In this document: positions 59,975-64,000 of the stretch, piece by piece | How the letters are laid out: each line of letters starts with the position of its first letter | How positions within the stretch are numbered: the first letter of the stretch is position 1 | From: Larix kaempferi | Taxonomy: Eukaryota > Streptophyta > Pinopsida > Pinales > Pinaceae | Length of the DNA stretch: 64,000 nt | Direction: 5' to 3' | Assembly: GCA_027924585.1 (NCBI GenBank) | Contig: BSBM01000361.1 | Coordinates: 62,525,501 to 62,589,500, forward strand | Notes under the pieces: model-generated | Database searches by the model: none | The model's input: only the letters and a program-made list of their open reading frames with translations | Told to the model about the DNA's origin: nothing | Made by a program: the position numbers and the translations under genes

Positions 59975-61363
59975 AACAATAAAAACAAACTCCCTTTGGT
60001 CAGCTGGGGAAAAATCACCAAACCACTGTTAGAAGGGGGTCTCCAAATCAGATACATCACAACTCAAAATCTAGCTCTTGGTGCAAAGTTGCTCTGGAAA
60101 TTGGTAACTTGAAAGCTAACCTGGAGCAAGCATGCTCTCTAGAAGAAATATTACACTGGATCTTGCATTACCTGCCTCGATAAGCCTCCAAAAGTAAGGA
60201 AAGGTTCAACGATTTTCAATATATGTCAAAAAGCTTCTGGGTTTTTCCAGCCACTTCTAACTTGGATCCCGGGGAATGGCAAAAATATTCTTATCTGGGA
60301 AGATTCAATCCTTGGAGGGCCAACGTTAGATTCAATTTTAAACAATTCAAATCTAAAAATGCATTACAAGTCCCCAAATATTTTCTCCCTTTGGGATATA
60401 TCAGCTTGGAATGAGGACAACTCCAAGACATGGAAGGATTGGAAACTCCCATACTGTCCTAATCAGATGATTGATGAAGAACGCATCTTGATTTCCTATC
60501 TACATGGGAAGGCCCTTGTAGCTGCTAAGATGAAAGACACGCGTGATTGGGGCTCAAACTCTGGTTATTACACTGCTGCAGAAGGTTACAAGCAGATCAA
60601 AGCTATTCTGAGTGTCCCCCCTAATCCAACTCTCTGGAAAGAAATATGGAGATCCAAAAGTATCCCTAAAGTTGATATGTTCATATGGACGGTGGCCCAT
60701 GACAGCATATTAATTGGAGATAATCTTAAAAAAAGAGGATGGGAAGGACCGATGAGATGTCCAATGTGCCTCCTTTCAGAAGAAACAATCAACCACATTT
60801 TGCTAAAGTGTCCCTTTGCAGTAGAAGTCTGGACTTATGCCTTGGGCTCTTGGTCGAATCAGATTACTCTCCCTGGGGCGGTCTCATCACTCCTAAGTGA
60901 ATGGGTCTCATTGTATCCATATCCCCTAATCAAAAAACAAAGAATCAAAGAATGTTAGTTAACCCTCCCTAAATTTATATTCTGGGAGCTTTGGCTGGAA
61001 AGGAAGGCCCGTATTTTCAGGAATAAAACTTCTCTTGCAGCCCATGTTGCTACGAAAGCACAATCCTTGATGGGATATTGTTTAAAATATCTTCCTCTCT
61101 AGGAGAATAAAGGAACGTTGAATGGGGATGAATAAATTTAGATGAACAACATAATTCCTCTCCCTCATCCCATTGTCCCTGCTTCTATCAAATTGGAAAA
61201 CTGGGCAATTCGGATGGATCCCACCAACTTCAAATTGTGGCAGAATACACTAACAGGACATATCCTTTTCTTTGATGCGGCTTCCAAAGGGAACCCCGGG
61301 GAGGCTAGAGGAGGAGGGGTGTTGCTAGGCACCAAGGATTCTCTTGAACTTCAATACTCCTGG

Positions 61364-61981
61364 TGATCCAGAGGGATATCGGTGGCCACCCACCTATTCC
61401 ACTGGCTCAAAACAGTTTCCCATTTTACCAAATTTCTAGTAATTTTTCTATGGTTTTTCGGGTCCTAAACTTCCGGGGCCGTTTTGAGGCCCTAAACGAC
61501 CTTTTTTTGCGATTTGGGGGGCCGAATGGTTGCCAACGACATTCAATTAAACCCTCTCAAAGGTAGTAAACCTCAGATAGATCTTTCCAACGAGCTACTG
61601 AGCGCCCCAAATGAAGATCGTATGCAAAAGTTATGACCCCGGGAAGTTGACTGTTCAACTAACCACCCTGGGGCCGCAAACTGTATGACGGTTCATCTTC
61701 TAGGGTTAGGTTTTTGGATGTTTGGGATTCTTTCCCTCATGCTTATGATAAATAGGCCCTTTCGGCCTCTCTTTGTATTCATCTTGGCACGAATGAGCAT
61801 AGTGACCACATCTCTTCTCAGAGATGGCTACCGCCATTCCAGCTATTGTATTTTACAGTCTGTTCTATTTTCGCTATTTAATAGAATATGTGTTTACTGT
61901 ATCACTGTGTTCTTTGAAATGTATCTCTGTATATGATTATGTATCTTCTCTTTCATTTCGTTCCCAAATAAATATGGATTA
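61364..61981 (+). repeat. 5' LTR of the gypsy element
   Basis: The left end is the break in the LINE frame, TGATCC; the right end is GGATTA, one base before the primer site. The two ends form a six-base inverted repeat with one mismatch. AATAAATATGG near the end may be a polyadenylation signal. The CA expected at the end reads TA. Confidence 0.65.
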
Positions 61982-61982
61982 G

Positions 61983-61994
61983 TGGTATCAGAGC
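61983..61994 (+). other. primer binding site for initiator Met tRNA
   Basis: TGGTATCAGAGC complements the 3' end of plant initiator methionine tRNA and starts minus-strand DNA synthesis. Position just after the LTR is as expected. Confidence 0.88.
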
Positions 61995-62112
61995 AATCTG
62001 CTCTTTGATTGTTTCTCGGTGCATGTCCTCGACGAGGTCAGGATACAGAGAGTTGGGTCTCGAACGAGTTTCACTTGGGGAAGATCACTCTCGCCGCCCC
62101 AAATGGCCTCCG

Positions 62113-63147
62113 ATGGCAGATGAAAAGAGAGACGACGGAGTAGGAGATCCTATCAAGTTGTTGCTCGAGGAAGCCCTCGCGCGACAGAGGAACGAGATGA
62201 TGGATAATTTCGCCTAGATCCTTTGACGCATGCCGACGACAACATATACACCTTCGACAAGTAATCGTTTCGAAGATGCGACTCCCTTCAAGGTACAAGT
62301 TAACTTTGATATCCCTTTATTTGAAGGCCAAATCGATGCCGATGCCATAGATAAATGGTTGAATCTACTAGAAGAGTATCTCTCTGTCCACAATTTTTCC
62401 GACAGGGAAAAGATCGTCTTTGCGCTCCTAAAGGCCGTCCCCCATGTCAAAAATTGGTGGGAAACTTATTGTGAGCAAAACTCATCAGACGAGTCTGGAT
62501 AGTTTGAATATTCCAATCCCACTTGGGCCTCTTTTATAGATACCGTCAAGGAACAATATTACCCTGTTGGAAACTATGATGACCAGTACACAAAATGGAC
62601 CATTCTGCACCAAGAGAGGGACCAAACGGTGTCAGAGTACACCAACAAATTTCATACCTTGCGCACAAAGCTAGGTATCAAGGACTCCAAGCGGCACCTA
62701 GTACTGAAATATCGCAGTGGCCTACACCGGTACATACGAACAGAGATGGATTTCCTGGAAATATCTTCACTCGGATCCGTCTATCGATATGCTGTCAAAA
62801 TTGAGCAGAAATTTCAGCACAAGCGTGACTTTGGAACTGCGCAGAAACAGGGCAAGGTAAACTCTGGCTTGCAGAACACGGGGCAGGGAAAGAAAAACCA
62901 GTCCCAACCACAAGCGAAGAAGGGTAACGAAAAGACAAAGAAGGACACCGGGAAGTGGTGCGAGTTCCATAAAAGCCCCTGGCACAGCACTGACGAATGT
63001 CGCTCAAAACAGTCATTGGTGGTTGAGATCAAAACTTTAGAATCATATCCCAGTTCCGATTTTGAATCAGAACCTAATTTCACAGCTGCGCAAAAAGGGA
63101 AGAAGATCATTGATGCAGAACCCAATGCCGTTGTTGCCACCATGTAG
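62113..63147 (+). pseudogene. gypsy gag
   Basis: The ATG at 62113 begins MADEKRDDGVGDPIK. The frame runs to 63147 with stops at 62215 (TAG), 62224 (TGA) and 62500 (TAG). The capsid (Retrotrans_gag type) part reads VNFDIPLFEGQIDADAIDKW, FSDREKIVFALLK, HVKNWWETY, ASFIDTVKEQYYP and QTVSEYTNKFHTLR. A basic linker (about 62810-62950) precedes CEFHKSPWHSTDEC, a C-H-H-C nucleocapsid-like motif. Gag forms the particle that packages element RNA. Confidence 0.85.
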
Positions 63148-64000
63148 ATTCAACTAGAGGAACTTGAAGAGTCGGAGGCAGAGGAGCGCCTTTTCCACTG
63201 ATAGATGTGGGTGAAGGGAATTCCCCTACACTTTGTTGTGGACAGCGGCAACCAAAAGAACCTGATCTCAGAAGAAGTCATCAAGAGATTGGAGCTACCA
63301 ATAATGCCACACCCACAACCATACACCATTGGAAGGGTAAGCTAAGGACGAGGGATCCACGTCAGTCACCAATGTCGCCTACCATATGGCACCAAACCCT
63401 TCAAAGATGAGGTATTATGTGATGTGGCCCCACTTGAAGTATGTGATGTTCTTTTAGGATAACCATATATGTGGAAGCGTCATGCTGTATATGAATCACG
63501 ACCTCGCAGTGTCATTGTCACTTTGGGAGGACAACTCTATCGGATACCAGAGATAGTTGCACCTACCTCAACCAAGCAGGGAAGGAAGATAATCTCCCAC
63601 ACTGAGAAATTTTTCCTATTCGCAATTTCCACTAAAAGTGAACATTAGATCACAGAGACATCCACAACCTCTGCACATTATCCTTGTAATCAGCAGAAAC
63701 AAGAACAGAAAGTCAGTACAACATCGCCTATTCGGGTACCTCTATAGTGCAAGGCCACGCATTCAAGGTGCTCCTCCAAAAAGAAACCATCCACACCGAT
63801 GCAGACCAAGGATACCACAACAACCAAAACTGTTGAACAGCTCCAGCGCATCCATTAACAACAATTACAACCCTTTGAAGATGTCAAAGTAAGGCAACCT
63901 TTCCACTTCAACAAATGCCGCACCAGGAGCTCAACTCGACACAAAGCTTGACATATGATAAGGGATTTGACGCAATGGAGACCATTTCTTCCTAAGGGGG
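63148..64000 (+). pseudogene. gypsy protease and start of pol, partial
   Basis: The gag frame carries on with a TGA-TAG pair near 63199, then GIPLHFVVDSGNQKNLIS, an aspartic protease with the DSG active site, then VIKRLELP, CRLPYGTKPFKDEVLCD and VCDVLLG*PYMWKRHAVYE. The stop at the last block replaces a likely glutamine. A polar linker of low identity follows to the edge. The protease cuts the polyprotein. The reverse transcriptase is not reached. Confidence 0.8.

Larger units (their letters stand above)
54575..61363 (+). mobile_element. LINE-5: near full-length LINE, frame kept, hit by two LTR elements
   Basis: ORF1 and ORF2 lie in one frame from 54831 to 58661. After removing the 1308-bp LTR and one target duplication, the same frame continues to 61363. 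I found no frameshift, only point stops, many at positions where a C-to-T or G-to-A change from Gln, Arg or Trp explains them. The element is cut at RNase H by the gypsy insertion, so its 3' end lies beyond the window. Confidence 0.9.
56133..61363 (+). pseudogene. LINE-5 ORF2 (endonuclease, RT, zf-RVT, partial RNase H)
   Basis: It begins MKVVSWNCRGLG (56133). The endonuclease keeps IQETKM, AGDLNVTL, DRLDRFLVHS and SDHKPI, with a TGA at about 56302 for the Trp of the WAVSARG-like block. RT shows VGDKNTSFFH, KAPGPDGV, RPISLCN, LDLANAFDR, HQGCPMSPL and FVDG at 58206-58217, where the second catalytic aspartate is glycine. The thumb ends LWKGGK, where the LTR enters, then NNKNKLPLVSWGKI. zf-RVT is intact (CPMCLLSEETINHILLKC, about 60757-60812). 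RNase H begins FFDAASKGNPGEARGGGVL and stops at 61363. At least ten stops, no shift. Confidence 0.9.
61364..64000 (+). mobile_element. Ty3/gypsy-like LTR retrotransposon, 5' part
   Basis: An LTR (61364-61981), an initiator-Met primer binding site (61983-61994), gag and protease lie in order and run off the right edge. It enters the LINE-5 RNase H frame directly after LELQYSW. Pol, the 3' LTR and the target duplication are not in the window. Several in-frame stops show this copy is inactive. The Retrotrans_gag-type capsid and a gag-protease fusion in one frame point to Ty3/gypsy rather than copia, but the order of RT and integrase cannot be seen here. Confidence 0.82.

Overview
The window looks like nuclear DNA of a seed plant with a large, repeat-rich, AT-rich genome. 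A gymnosperm is my best guess, but that is inference. The support is spliced plant-type genes, several decayed plant L1-type LINEs carrying an RNase H domain, LTR elements nested inside them, a plant-specific GT47 glycosyltransferase relic, and long AT-rich stretches with microsatellites. I see no bacterial operons, ribosome binding sites or CRISPR arrays.

The one gene that reads as intact is a five-exon WD40 gene on the minus strand (29563-35890). It encodes a 482-residue relative of WDR76, a DDB1-CUL4 substrate-receptor type protein, and it carries a WDxR box. All four introns can be placed. One appears to use a GC donor, and intron 3 holds a solo LTR with a perfect 5-bp target duplication.

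Most of the rest is transposable elements. LINE-1 (1-3856, minus) runs off the left edge. LINE-2 (6074-7582, plus) is 5'-truncated. LINE-20k (20118-27441, plus) is full length at 7.3 kb, has a 17-bp target duplication and sits inside an older short repeat. LINE-3 (about 40807-47060, plus), LINE-4 (about 48361-53220, plus) and LINE-5 (about 54575-61363, plus) follow. Full-length copies have ORF1 (DUF4283-like domain plus CCHC knuckle) and ORF2 (endonuclease, reverse transcriptase, zf-RVT, RNase H). All are broken by stops or frameshifts. LINE-20k, and possibly LINE-2, carry further reading frame after RNase H.

Later LTR insertions hit these LINEs. There is a copia-like LTR in LINE-4, a 1.3-kb solo LTR in the LINE-5 reverse transcriptase, and a Ty3/gypsy element (61364 to beyond 64000) in the LINE-5 RNase H domain. 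The gypsy element shows an LTR, an initiator-Met primer site, gag and protease.

Other contents are a pseudogene of an IRX7/FRA8-like exostosin glucuronoxylan glycosyltransferase (18801-19845) with retained introns and a 42-bp coding tandem repeat, an unrecognised broken spliced gene (11626-13713, minus), tRNA-derived SINE-like heads, a MITE, and many short tandem duplications. I found no convincing undescribed multi-gene system. The most unusual signals are the post-RNase H frame, the datable nested insertions and the GC-AG intron.
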